Part shown: one piece after another, positions 13,168 to 20,110 of the stretch
Numbering within the stretch: position 1 is the first letter of the stretch
Layout: every line of letters starts with the position of its first letter
DNA from: Opitutia bacterium UBA4654
Lineage (GTDB): Bacteria; Verrucomicrobiota; Verrucomicrobiia; Opitutales; Intestinicryptomonadaceae
Direction of reading: 5' to 3'
Assembly: GCA_002405555.1 (NCBI GenBank)
Contig: DHMA01000025.1
Coordinates: 1 to 21,495 of the forward strand
Length of the DNA stretch: 21,495 bases
Notes under the pieces: generated by a model
What the model saw: only the letters and a program-made list of their open reading frames with translations
The model's database searches: none
What the model was told of the DNA's origin: nothing
Translations under genes and position numbers: made by a program

Positions 13168-14829
13168 TTTGAGCGCGACCGTGCGGTTGAACACGGGTTC
13201 GCCGTCTTTCGACATTTTCGAATCCGCCATGAAGTACGCGTTGCGCTCGAATTGCAGCGGTGTTCCCGCCTTTGCCTCGGCGAGCGATGGTTCGCCGAAA
13301 AATTCGGTTTCGGTGAGCGAATTCGGGTTGAGGAAGTCCTTGAAATCCGAGCCTTCGGGGAGGTCGTTCATGTCCGCCCGCGTGAAGAGGTTTTCGTAGA
13401 GCATTGCGCGGCCCCTGATTGCCGAGCCTTTTTCGACCCAGTGGATTGTCGCCTTGACCTTGCGGCCGTCGGGCGAATTTCCGCCGCGGCTTGCGGGGTC
13501 TATCGTGCAGACGAGCTTTACGATGTTCCCGTCGGCGTCCTTGACGACCTCTTTGCACTTCATGAAGTACGCGTAGCGCAGGCGGACTTCGGTGTCGGGC
13601 GAGAGGCGGAAGAACTTCTTGGGCGGGTTTTCCATGAAGTCGGCGCGTTCGATGTAGATGCGTTTCCCGAACGGAATTTTGCGCGTTCCCGCCGATTCGT
13701 CTTCGGGGTTGTTGACGGCGTCGAGCATGTCGATTTTGCCGTCCTCCCAGTTTTCGATTTCGACTTCGAGCGGGTCGAAGACCGCCATGCGGCGGAGCGC
13801 GACTTTGTTCAAGTCCTGACGCACGCAGTGTTCCAGCAGCGAAAGCTCCGTAAGGCTGTTGAACTTTGTGCAGCCGACCGCTTCGCAGAAGTTCCTAATC
13901 GATGCGGGCGTGTAGCCCTTGCGGCGCATTCCCGCAAGAGTCGGCATGCGCGGGTCGTCCCAGCCCTCGACGACTTTTTCGGCGACGAGCTGTTGGAGCT
14001 TGCGCTTGCTCATCATCGTGTAGGTAAGGTTGAGCCTTGCAAATTCGTACTGGCGCGGGTGCACTTTGAGCGTTTTGAGAATGCTCGTGTTGTCTATGAA
14101 CCAGTCGTAGAGCGGGCGGTGCACTTCGAATTCGAGCGTGCACATCGAGTGCGTGATTCCCTCGATAGCGTCGGATAGGCAGTGGGCGAAGTCGTACATC
14201 GGATAGATGCACCATTTGTCGCCCGTGCGGTGGTGTCCCGCCTTTTTGATTCTATAAATGGCGGGGTCGCGCATATGCAGGTTGGGGGAGTCCATGTCTA
14301 TCTTTGCGCGGATTACATACTGCCCCTCCTCGAATTCGCCCGCCCGCATGCGGCGGAAAATGTCGAGGCTTTCCTCGGGCGGTCTGTCGCGCCACGGGCT
14401 GGGTTTGCCGGGCTTCCCCGGAACGCCGCGGTATTCCTTGAATTCCTCCGCGCTTAGAGTGCAGGCGTACGCCTTGCCCGCCATAATCAGCTCTTCGGCG
14501 AGGGCGTAGAGTTTTTCGAAATAGTCGGACGCGTAGAATTCGCGGTCGCCCCAGTCGAATCCGAGCCAGTGGACGTCCTCCTTGATTGCGTCCACAAAGC
14601 GGGTTTCCTCTTTGTCGGGGTTTGTGTCGTCGAAACGCAGATTGCACAGGCCGCCGTTTTCCTGCGCCATGCCGAAGTCGAGGCAGAAAGCCTTGGCGTG
14701 CCCGATGTGCAGACAGCCGTTCGGTTCGGGCGGAAAGCGCGTGTGGACAGCCGACGGCGGCAGGCCGTTCTTGATGTCCTCGGCGATGATTTGCCTTATG
14801 AAGTGCATTGGTTTTGTTTCTTCGCTCAT
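13150..14829 (-). CDS. glnS: Glutaminyl-tRNA synthetase
   Basis: Charges tRNA-Gln directly with glutamine. The 559-residue class I synthetase carries the HIGH motif (H41-H44) after RFPPEPNGCL, the family segment LRFDDTNP (64-71), the acceptor-stem-binding region with PMYDFAHCLSDAIEGITHS (210-228), and the KMSKS-equivalent MMSKR (272-276), followed by the two-barrel anticodon-binding domain. MSKRKL and the TNPDKEE segment match GlnRS rather than GluRS. Length is typical. The cognate tRNA-Gln(CTG) gene is about 9 kb away in this window. The gene has a promoter candidate 19 nt upstream and a hairpin across its stop codon. No ribosome binding site is visible before the ATG at 14829. Confidence 0.95.
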   Translation of the reverse strand: MSEETKPMHFIRQIIAEDIKNGLPPSAVHTRFPPEPNGCLHIGHAKAFCLDFGMAQENGGLCNLRFDDTNPDKEETRFVDAIKEDVHWLGFDWGDREFYASDYFEKLYALAEELIMAGKAYACTLSAEEFKEYRGVPGKPGKPSPWRDRPPEESLDIFRRMRAGEFEEGQYVIRAKIDMDSPNLHMRDPAIYRIKKAGHHRTGDKWCIYPMYDFAHCLSDAIEGITHSMCTLEFEVHRPLYDWFIDNTSILKTLKVHPRQYEFARLNLTYTMMSKRKLQQLVAEKVVEGWDDPRMPTLAGMRRKGYTPASIRNFCEAVGCTKFNSLTELSLLEHCVRQDLNKVALRRMAVFDPLEVEIENWEDGKIDMLDAVNNPEDESAGTRKIPFGKRIYIERADFMENPPKKFFRLSPDTEVRLRYAYFMKCKEVVKDADGNIVKLVCTIDPASRGGNSPDGRKVKATIHWVEKGSAIRGRAMLYENLFTRADMNDLPEGSDFKDFLNPNSLTETEFFGEPSLAEAKAGTPLQFERNAYFMADSKMSKDGEPVFNRTVALKDSYGK

Positions 14830-14854
14830 AGTTTAAAAGAAATAAATTGGAAAA

Positions 14855-14882
14855 AAATTAGCATTGGGCTTATTCTCGTCAA
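14855..14882 (-). promoter_or_regulatory. Candidate promoter of glnS
   Basis: On the minus strand TTGACG (14877-14882), a 16-nt spacer and TAATTT (14855-14860) precede an A/T-rich leader of about 20 nt before the glnS ATG. The -35 is good and the -10 is only partial. Confidence 0.45.
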
Positions 14883-14949
14883 CCAAATATCACGGCGCGT
14901 TATAGCACCCCCTCTGCGGGCGTTTCTAACGGCGCGTGAAAATACTTCC

Positions 14950-15436
14950 CTAAGGGCGTTTTGACGCGCCTAACAAATGAGTGCTGGCGCACGAAGATTT
15001 TTAGGTTGTTTTGGGATAAAAGTGAAGTAGGGCGTTTCGTCGGGAAATCCGCGTATGCTACGCGCCCTGTTTCGCGCGTAAAGCCGCCCTTATATTGGCA
15101 CTTACGCCCTAAAATTACAGAAAGCCACCGCCTGAACGGCACTCTAACGCGCCTAAAAAGTCAGCGCACGGCGCGGAAGTTTTTTAGAGTGCTTTGGGAT
15201 AAAAGTAGAGTTGTTGGGTTGGTGAGCCGACTTGTGTTTGCGGATTTCCGCGTACGCCACGCACCCTGAGCCGCGCGCAAAGCCGCCCTTATACTGGCAC
15301 TTTGACGCCCCTAAAATTACAGTGCTAACGCACGAAGTTTTTTAGAATGCGCTGGGATAAAAATTGAGTTAATTGGTAAGCGGAGAATCTGTGTTTGCGG
15401 ATTTCCGTTTTTCTTTTTTTTCGCGCAAAGCGCGTC
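14950..15436. repeat. Degenerate tandem repeat array, about 2.5 units of 160-200 bp
   Basis: Three aligned units share an ordered set of motifs: TTTGACGCSCCTAA, then CGCACGAAG, TTTTTTAG and GGGATAAAA, then TGTGTTTGCGGATTTCCG, CGCGCGYAAAGCCGCCCTTATA and TGGCACTT. GGGATAAAA occurs at 15013, 15196 and 15354 (spacings 183 and 158). TGTGTTTGCGGATTTCCG is identical at 15233-15250 and 15390-15407. AAAGCCGCCCTTATA is shared at 15080 and 15279. CCTAAAATTACAG ends near 15120 and 15322. A 41-bp duplication of the unit start lies between units one and two (15097 and 15138), and unit three is truncated. In one frame each unit encodes a related peptide of the form K-F/I-F-R-x-x-W-D-K. I do not recognise the family. 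Confidence 0.8.
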
Positions 15437-15512
15437 TATTTAATTTGTTTCTTTCATCGTAAGGAATAATCTCAACGCCAGTAATTGCCGTAGGCAATAC
15501 GAACTAATACAG

Positions 15513-15536
15513 AAAAGGCGCGGTTATAGCCGCGCC
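15513..15536 (-). terminator. Probable terminator of the P1B ATPase gene
   Basis: GGCGCGG (15517-15523) and CCGCGCC (15530-15536) form a perfect 7-bp stem with a 6-nt loop, followed on the minus strand by T4 (plus A 15513-15516). It starts 7 nt after the ATPase stop. The short T-tract makes it a moderate terminator. Confidence 0.7.
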
Positions 15537-15542
15537 GAGTAA

Positions 15543-17633
15543 TCACAGAAAGGAACGAAGTTCCGCCGCCGTGCAGGCTGCAGCCTGCCGCGGCTCGCGC
15601 CTGCCCTGCCCAAGGAGCCTGCCTGAGTTGGAGACTACGAATATTGAGGAGAGGTTGTGGAGGAGTGCGCCAGAGACGGGGTCGAGGAGCCCGAAAGCGG
15701 AGGCTGTGATAGCGAGCGCGCTAACCGTGAGCGAAATGCCCATATTAGTTTTGATAACCGCCATTGTTTTGCGCGAGAATTTGATAATGCGCGGTATTTC
15801 GGCTATTCCGTCGGAGAGCAGTGTGATGTCGGCATTTTCTACCGCCATGTCGTTGCCGATTTTCCCCATCGCAACCGATACGTTTGCGGCGGCGAGGGCG
15901 GGGGCGTCGTTGACGCCGTCGCCCACCATGCAGACGGTCTTGCCGCTTTTTGCAAGGCGTTCGACCTCGTTGAATTTGTCGGCGGGCATGGCGTTTGCCG
16001 AGAACTTCGCAATGCCGACGGCGTCGGCGACAGCCTTTGCGGCGGCCTCGTTGTCGCCCGTGAGCATTTCGGCGTCAATGGAAAGCGCGCGCAACTCGTC
16101 TACCGCGGTTTTCGCCTCGCATCTTAGCGTGTCGCCGAGCGCGATAAGCCCGCGCAAATTGCCGTCGAGCGCGACCGCGACAAGCGTTTCGCCGCCGTGC
16201 TGTTTTTCGAAATCCGAGAGTGTTTTCGAGCTTTCGATTTCGCCCGCGAACGCGCCGCGCTTGCAGACTTCGATTTTTCCGAGGGCGGTCTCGCACGAAA
16301 TCCCGCGTCCGGGGGAGGACACGAAGTTTTCGGCGGGCAACGCTTCGATTTTTTCCGCCTTTGCAAATTCGGCAACCGCCGCCGCAATGGGGTGCTCCGA
16401 GAGCAGTTCGGCGGACGCGGCAAGCCTTGCGAGGGCGCGTGCGTCGCCGTCGGCGGCGGCAAGCCCCGCCACCTTGATTTCGCCCTTTGTGAGCGTGCCC
16501 GTTTTGTCGAAAACAAGCGTGTCGGTCTTCGCGAGCGTTTCTATCGCCGCGCCGCTTTTAACGATTACGCCGAGCCTTGCGAACCTGCCGATGGTTGCGG
16601 CAATCGCAGTCGGCGTCGCGAGCACGAACGCGCACGGGCAGAAGACCACGAGCGCGGTTGCCGACCTCACAAGAGCCGTCATCGCCGGCAGACCGAAGCC
16701 GAATTTTACGATGAAAAATACCGCGACCGACGCGAGCAGCGCCGCAACCACAAGCCGTCCCGCCCAGATGTTTGCCAGACGCGAAATCGGCGCGCGCGTG
16801 CCCGCCGCCTCCTCGACAAGCCGCGCAAGTTTTTCCGCTTCGGAGTCGCCGCCCGTTTTTTCGACGCGCACTTCAATCGCGCCCGAAAGGTTTGTCGTTG
16901 CGGCAAACACGCGGTCGCCCTCGGACTTGTCGGCGGGCATCGATTCGCCCGTGAAGTTTGACTGGTCCACGGAAGTGCGCCCCGCCACAATCGTGCCGTC
17001 GGCTGGAATTGCCGAGTGCGGCTTGACCGCAACGATGTCGCCCGCTTTCAGCTCCGAAATCGGTTTTTCTTGAAGCGAGCCGTCGGGATTTTTCACGAAC
17101 GCGGTTTTGGGGGCAAGCTCCGCAAGCCTGCGCACCCCGCGCTTGGCGCGTCCGACCGTTCTTTCTTCGAGAGCCTCTCCGCACGCCATCAGAAACGCGA
17201 TTTCGCCCGCCGCAAAAATGTATCCGTGTCCGCCGTGCCCGCCGCCGGATTCCGCTCCGCATTCGACCGCGAATTGAAGCGCGATTGTCGCAATCATCGC
17301 AAGCGAAACGAGCGTCGGCGTGCCTATTCTTCCCTCTTCGAGGGCGTTCCGCGCCGCGGCGAAAATCGGCAACCCGCAGAGAGCCACCGCAATCCACGAC
17401 GGGTCGGCGAGCGGCGAAAAGCCCGCCCAAGTTTTCGAGAGAACGAATCCCGCCGCGAGCGACAGCCCCGACAGCCAGAGTTTTACGGACGTCGGAACGT
17501 ATTGTTTGCCGCCGCCCGAACAGCACGAGTGCATTCCGCCAGCGGAGTGCCCGCCGCCGCAGCCGTGTAATTGCTCTTCGTGCCTGTGCCCGCAGCAGCA
17601 CGAATGACCGTGTTTTTCGCTTTCGTTATCCAT
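15543..17633 (-). CDS. P1B-type heavy-metal transporting ATPase
   Basis: A 696-residue inner-membrane ATPase that pumps a transition metal ion out of the cytoplasm. The catalytic set is complete: TGE (228-230), CPC in the sixth membrane helix (332-334), phosphorylation site D376 in DKTGT, the SEHP motif (412-415), TGDN (525-528) and GDGVNDAP (571-578). There is no N-terminal HMA domain; instead residues 8-38 are rich in His and Cys (CCCGHRH, HGCGGGH, HSCC), and a loop between early helices has HGGHG (133-137). The last helix reads LHNLSSIFVVSNS, neither the classic Cu motif (MxxSS) nor the Zn/Cd (DxG) or Co (HEGGT) motif, so the ion is unassigned. It has no adjacent regulator gene, but a perfect palindrome lies 27 nt upstream. 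The C-terminal tail after NSGRLLG is unusual. Confidence 0.9.
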   Translation of the reverse strand: MDNESEKHGHSCCCGHRHEEQLHGCGGGHSAGGMHSCCSGGGKQYVPTSVKLWLSGLSLAAGFVLSKTWAGFSPLADPSWIAVALCGLPIFAAARNALEEGRIGTPTLVSLAMIATIALQFAVECGAESGGGHGGHGYIFAAGEIAFLMACGEALEERTVGRAKRGVRRLAELAPKTAFVKNPDGSLQEKPISELKAGDIVAVKPHSAIPADGTIVAGRTSVDQSNFTGESMPADKSEGDRVFAATTNLSGAIEVRVEKTGGDSEAEKLARLVEEAAGTRAPISRLANIWAGRLVVAALLASVAVFFIVKFGFGLPAMTALVRSATALVVFCPCAFVLATPTAIAATIGRFARLGVIVKSGAAIETLAKTDTLVFDKTGTLTKGEIKVAGLAAADGDARALARLAASAELLSEHPIAAAVAEFAKAEKIEALPAENFVSSPGRGISCETALGKIEVCKRGAFAGEIESSKTLSDFEKQHGGETLVAVALDGNLRGLIALGDTLRCEAKTAVDELRALSIDAEMLTGDNEAAAKAVADAVGIAKFSANAMPADKFNEVERLAKSGKTVCMVGDGVNDAPALAAANVSVAMGKIGNDMAVENADITLLSDGIAEIPRIIKFSRKTMAVIKTNMGISLTVSALAITASAFGLLDPVSGALLHNLSSIFVVSNSGRLLGQGRREPRQAAACTAAELRSFL
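15552..15588. repeat. Palindromes in the last codons of the ATPase gene
   Basis: GGAAC-GAA-GTTCC (15552-15564) and the perfect 16-bp palindrome GCAGGCTGCAGCCTGC (15573-15588) lie next to each other in the final 15 codons of the ATPase frame, just before the terminator hairpin. They encode the tail after the last membrane helix (QAAACTAAELRSF) and resemble inserted or REP-like palindromic DNA rather than conserved protein sequence. Confidence 0.55.
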
Positions 17634-17659
17634 GTCGATTTTGAAATTTTCGCAGTAAG

Positions 17660-17673
17660 TTAGACGCGTCTAA
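17660..17673. promoter_or_regulatory. Perfect palindrome upstream of the ATPase gene, candidate operator
   Basis: TTAGACGCGTCTAA is a perfect 14-bp palindrome 27 nt before the ATPase ATG. On the minus strand it lies between TTGCAA (-35-like) and TAACTT (-10-like) elements 17 nt apart, though the -10 is weak. Position and symmetry suit a metal-responsive repressor or activator; the TTAGAC half-site is loosely reminiscent of DtxR/MntR-family boxes, but this is unproven. Confidence 0.5.
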
Positions 17674-17697
17674 TTTGTTTTGCAAAGCTTTTGTCGC

Positions 17698-17728
17698 AAA
17701 AAAAACGCGCCGATTTTTAATCGGCGCG
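17698..17728 (-). terminator. Intrinsic terminator of the FAD oxidoreductase gene
   Basis: A perfect 10-bp stem, CGCGCCGATT (17706-17715) and AATCGGCGCG (17719-17728), with a TTT loop is followed on the minus strand by T8 (plus A 17698-17705). It starts 16 nt after the oxidoreductase stop and separates it from the ATPase gene. Confidence 0.93.
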
Positions 17729-17744
17729 CTGGGAGTAAAATCGA

Positions 17745-19364
17745 CTATTTTTTGAAGCCGTCGAGCTTCTGTCCGTCCTTGACGAGGCGGGCGCGGAGCT
17801 TCTGGTAGTCTACGTCCTGAACCGCCACTTTGTCGTCGATTGCAATCGACGCCGCCGTTGCCGAGCTTTGCCCCAAAATCATCACGTTCGGCTCCATTCT
17901 GATTGAGCCGAAAGCCACGTGCGACGCCGAGAGCGCGAACGGCACAAAGAGGTTCTGGCATTCCGACTTCGTCGGAACGAGACTGCGGTAGCTGATGGGG
18001 TAGGCGATTCTCACGGGTTTTTCGAAACCGCCCTCCATGGCGACCTTGCCGTCGCGGACGACGCGCTCGATGTGGTGCGAGTCCATCTGGTAGCTGCCCA
18101 AGCCGACGGAGTCGGGCGCAACCCTCTTGCCCTGACAGTCCGCCTGCGTCATCACGTAGTCGGAGAGCATGCGGCGGCCTTCGCGGACGTAGAGTTCGTG
18201 CGGCCAGTGGTTTGTTTCGGGGAATTCGGAGAGCGCGGGGCCGAACGCCGCAACGCGGTCGCGGAGTTCCTTCGGAATGGACGAGTCGTTCGCGAGGAAG
18301 AACATGAAGCCCATTTGATAGTTGACGTGGTCTTGGAAGATTTTTTCGCGTTCGGCGTACGAAGCCTCAACCCAGCCGAAGTTTGCGCCGACGTGGTCGA
18401 TTGAAATCGGGCCGGCGTTGTTGCAGTCGCCCTCGTTAATCTTGACGGGGCCAGTGCTGTATCTGAGGTTCCAGAACGTGGAGGGCGCGCCGTTGATGTA
18501 GCGTTTGAGAAGCTCATAGCGTTCGGGTCTGTAATTTGCGGGCTTCTGCCATTCGATGTGCGGGTCTTTTTTCGAAACCCACATTCTGAAACAGTACGCC
18601 TGAAGCTTTTTGTCGCCCTTGCCGAGAACGTCTACTTTGGTGTCCGCAACGCCCTCGATGAGTCCGCTCGACGGGTCGCCGGGGACGACATAGGGGTCTA
18701 CCGCGTGGCGGGGCAGGTGGCTGTGCTTCGAGAAATAAGTGCCGTTGTAGGTTTCGCCGAAGCGATCGTTGTCTTCGCGGCCGAGCATGTACGAAACGCC
18801 CGCCATCGCCATGAGGTCGCCCTCGTATGTGCCGTCTACGAACATTTTGCCCTTTGCGGAATTGCCGTTTTCGAAAACGAGCTTCGTGATGCGGCCGTCT
18901 TTCTTTTCGACCTTTTCGAGGCGGTGCTCGAAGTATACGGGAACGCCCGCTTCCTGCAACATTTCAAGGAAGACCCTTTCGGCGTCCGACGGGCGGAAAC
19001 CCGTCCATTTGCCGAGTCTCTTGTAGAACTCTACTACCGCGCCGCCGAGCGAGCTTTTCTTGCCGATTTCGGACTCCGTGAGGCCGCCGCTCGTCATGCC
19101 GCCGACGTGCCTTCTGAAAACGTAGAGCGCGGAGGTTTTGCCCATGCGTCGCGCCTGCAAAGCCGCGCCGACGCCCGCTGGCGTGCCGCCGTAGACTACG
19201 ATGTCGTATTCGTTTTCTACGGGATTTTCCGCCTTGGGAACGGGATAGTAGTATTTAAGACCGGGGTTGGGAGTCGTTGGCGCGGGGAGGTCGGCGTAAA
19301 CGCCGCTTGCCGAGAACGCCGCGACCGCCGCCGCGAATGCAAACAATGCTTTTTTTGTGTTCAT
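17745..19364 (-). CDS. Secreted FAD-dependent oxidoreductase (PF12831-like)
   Basis: The 539-residue protein has a signal peptide (MNTKK, hydrophobic core, likely cleavage VYA-D near residue 24) and then an FAD-binding Rossmann start, EYDIVVYGGTPAGVGAALQA (52-71), in which GGTPAGV replaces the usual GxGxxG. RRHVGGMTSGGL (84-95) and the C-terminal NVMILGQSSATAASIAI are also typical of the FAD_oxidored (PF12831) family, frequent in Planctomycetes and Verrucomicrobia near polysaccharide-degradation genes and sometimes annotated xanthan-lyase-like. The substrate is unknown; a sugar or polysaccharide is plausible given the glycosidase nearby. The gene is preceded by about 315 nt without a gene and followed by a strong terminator. 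Confidence 0.82.
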   Translation of the reverse strand: MNTKKALFAFAAAVAAFSASGVYADLPAPTTPNPGLKYYYPVPKAENPVENEYDIVVYGGTPAGVGAALQARRMGKTSALYVFRRHVGGMTSGGLTESEIGKKSSLGGAVVEFYKRLGKWTGFRPSDAERVFLEMLQEAGVPVYFEHRLEKVEKKDGRITKLVFENGNSAKGKMFVDGTYEGDLMAMAGVSYMLGREDNDRFGETYNGTYFSKHSHLPRHAVDPYVVPGDPSSGLIEGVADTKVDVLGKGDKKLQAYCFRMWVSKKDPHIEWQKPANYRPERYELLKRYINGAPSTFWNLRYSTGPVKINEGDCNNAGPISIDHVGANFGWVEASYAEREKIFQDHVNYQMGFMFFLANDSSIPKELRDRVAAFGPALSEFPETNHWPHELYVREGRRMLSDYVMTQADCQGKRVAPDSVGLGSYQMDSHHIERVVRDGKVAMEGGFEKPVRIAYPISYRSLVPTKSECQNLFVPFALSASHVAFGSIRMEPNVMILGQSSATAASIAIDDKVAVQDVDYQKLRARLVKDGQKLDGFKK

Positions 19365-19391
19365 ATGCAGTTTTCGAGATATGGATAGAAT

Positions 19392-19431
19392 AATATATAG
19401 ATGATTCCGCGCCGAATTTCCGCGTGCGGAA
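19392..19431 (-). promoter_or_regulatory. Candidate control region of the FAD oxidoreductase gene
   Basis: A TATATT box (19392-19397, minus strand) lies 28 nt before the ATG. About 20 nt upstream, at the -35 position, is the palindrome TTCCGC-GT-GCGGAA (19418-19431), with another TTCCGCG at 19405-19411. No good -35 hexamer is seen, which suits an activator or repressor site there. Weak evidence. Confidence 0.3.
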
Positions 19432-19680
19432 CAATCCCAAGAAAACTGTCTGACTTTTTGCGGAATACAAGAATAATTTTGCCTAAAATCGCCGATAAAT
19501 TTTGAGATTTTGTGGAATTAAAGGCGATTTTTATCGCGCTACCGCCGCGCATGTCTTTGGCAATTACGCATTTCACTTCGCCTGCATGAGTCCTCAACAA
19601 AACGCGCCGCCTCGGCAAAAACGCAAATCCGACGCTTCCGCCGGGCTTTCGCACGCGCGTAAAATCCGCGCAAGGGCACG
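19432..19680. other. Intergenic region, no gene seen
   Basis: Between the small exported protein and the FAD oxidoreductase there is no recognisable coding region. An AAAATCGCC/GGCGATTTT pair (19486-19494 and 19523-19531) with a 28-nt loop could be a poor long-loop terminator for either strand. The rest shows nothing I can support. Confidence 0.4.
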
Positions 19681-20070
19681 CTATTTTTCGGCGGTGTCGC
19701 TTTCTATGAACAGCACGATTGTCGAGATTCCGTCGCCCCACTGGTATTTTTTTATCGTGCCCGAAAGCGGCTTGGGCGTGGCGGGTCTTGCGTATTTTTC
19801 GCGGAAGGCGGCGGCGCGCCACTGCGGCATGAGCACGCGGATTTTCCCGCCGTCCGAGCCGTCCGAGCCTACCGTTTTGCATTCGAAACACACAACGTTG
19901 TTATCGCAGTAAATAGCCAGCGGTTTTGCCGCCGACACATACAGCGTCGCCGACGCCCCTATGCCCGCAAAATTCTTTATATAATAATAGTCCGCCGTGG
20001 ATTTTTCCGCCTGCGCGGACGCCGTAAACGCCGCCGCGACCGCCAACACAAGAGCCGATAATTTTCTCAT
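19681..20070 (-). CDS. Small exported protein of unknown function
   Basis: The 129-residue product begins with a clear signal peptide (MRKLSALVLAVAAAFTASAQA, cleavage near residue 21). I do not recognise a family. The mature part contains YYYIKNFAGIGASATLYVSAAKPLAIYCDNN, three cysteines (C55, C61, C64), and a Gly/Ser/Asp stretch, and ends with alternating hydrophobic residues (ISTIVLFIES), suggesting a small beta-rich secreted domain. The ATG at 20070 is chosen because the signal peptide begins there. It follows the glycoside hydrolase gene by 40 nt on the same strand, so the two are probably cotranscribed. Confidence 0.7.
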   Translation of the reverse strand: MRKLSALVLAVAAAFTASAQAEKSTADYYYIKNFAGIGASATLYVSAAKPLAIYCDNNVVCFECKTVGSDGSDGGKIRVLMPQWRAAAFREKYARPATPKPLSGTIKKYQWGDGISTIVLFIESDTAEK

Positions 20071-20110
20071 AACGCCTGTTTTATCGGCGCGGGCGGCGCG
20101 GCGTTTAAGT

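Larger units (their letters stand above)
14883..15542. other. Intergenic region between P1B ATPase and glnS
   Basis: About 0.66 kb with no convincing gene. Besides the tandem repeats it holds GGCGCGTTATAGC (14894-14906) and GGCGCGGTTATAGC (15517-15530), one base different, at either end of the array. It also holds a perfect ATTGCC/GGCAAT hairpin with a 3-nt loop (15484-15498) and a CGCGC/GCGCG hairpin with an AAA loop (15422-15434). A plus-strand frame at 14961-15269 (102 codons) consists of repeat-derived sequence without family resemblance. Confidence 0.6.

Noticed and set aside
12160..14178. 672-codon plus-strand open frame across ilvE and glnS
   Set aside because: Antisense to two well-recognised genes, spans their boundary and has no recognisable motifs.
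14961..15269. 102-codon plus-strand frame in the repeat array as a real gene
   Set aside because: It consists of two repeat copies, no family is recognised, the third copy is out of register and ends early, and no ribosome binding site is visible. Kept only as part of the repeat finding.
14950..15436. CRISPR array
   Set aside because: The units are long, degenerate and few, with no short identical repeats and regular spacers, and no cas genes are nearby.
14883..15542. Riboswitch or T-box leader for glnS
   Set aside because: No T-box or known aptamer consensus is visible, and the likely glnS promoter lies downstream of the repeat array, so the array would not be in the glnS mRNA.
15571..17073. 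500-codon plus-strand open frame opposite the P1B ATPase
   Set aside because: Antisense shadow of an ATPase with all catalytic motifs; its Ser/Ala-rich sequence is a by-product of the opposite frame.
19361..19891. 176-codon minus-strand frame before the FAD oxidoreductase gene
   Set aside because: It overlaps the small exported protein gene in another frame, runs through the intergenic region and has Arg-rich random-looking sequence.
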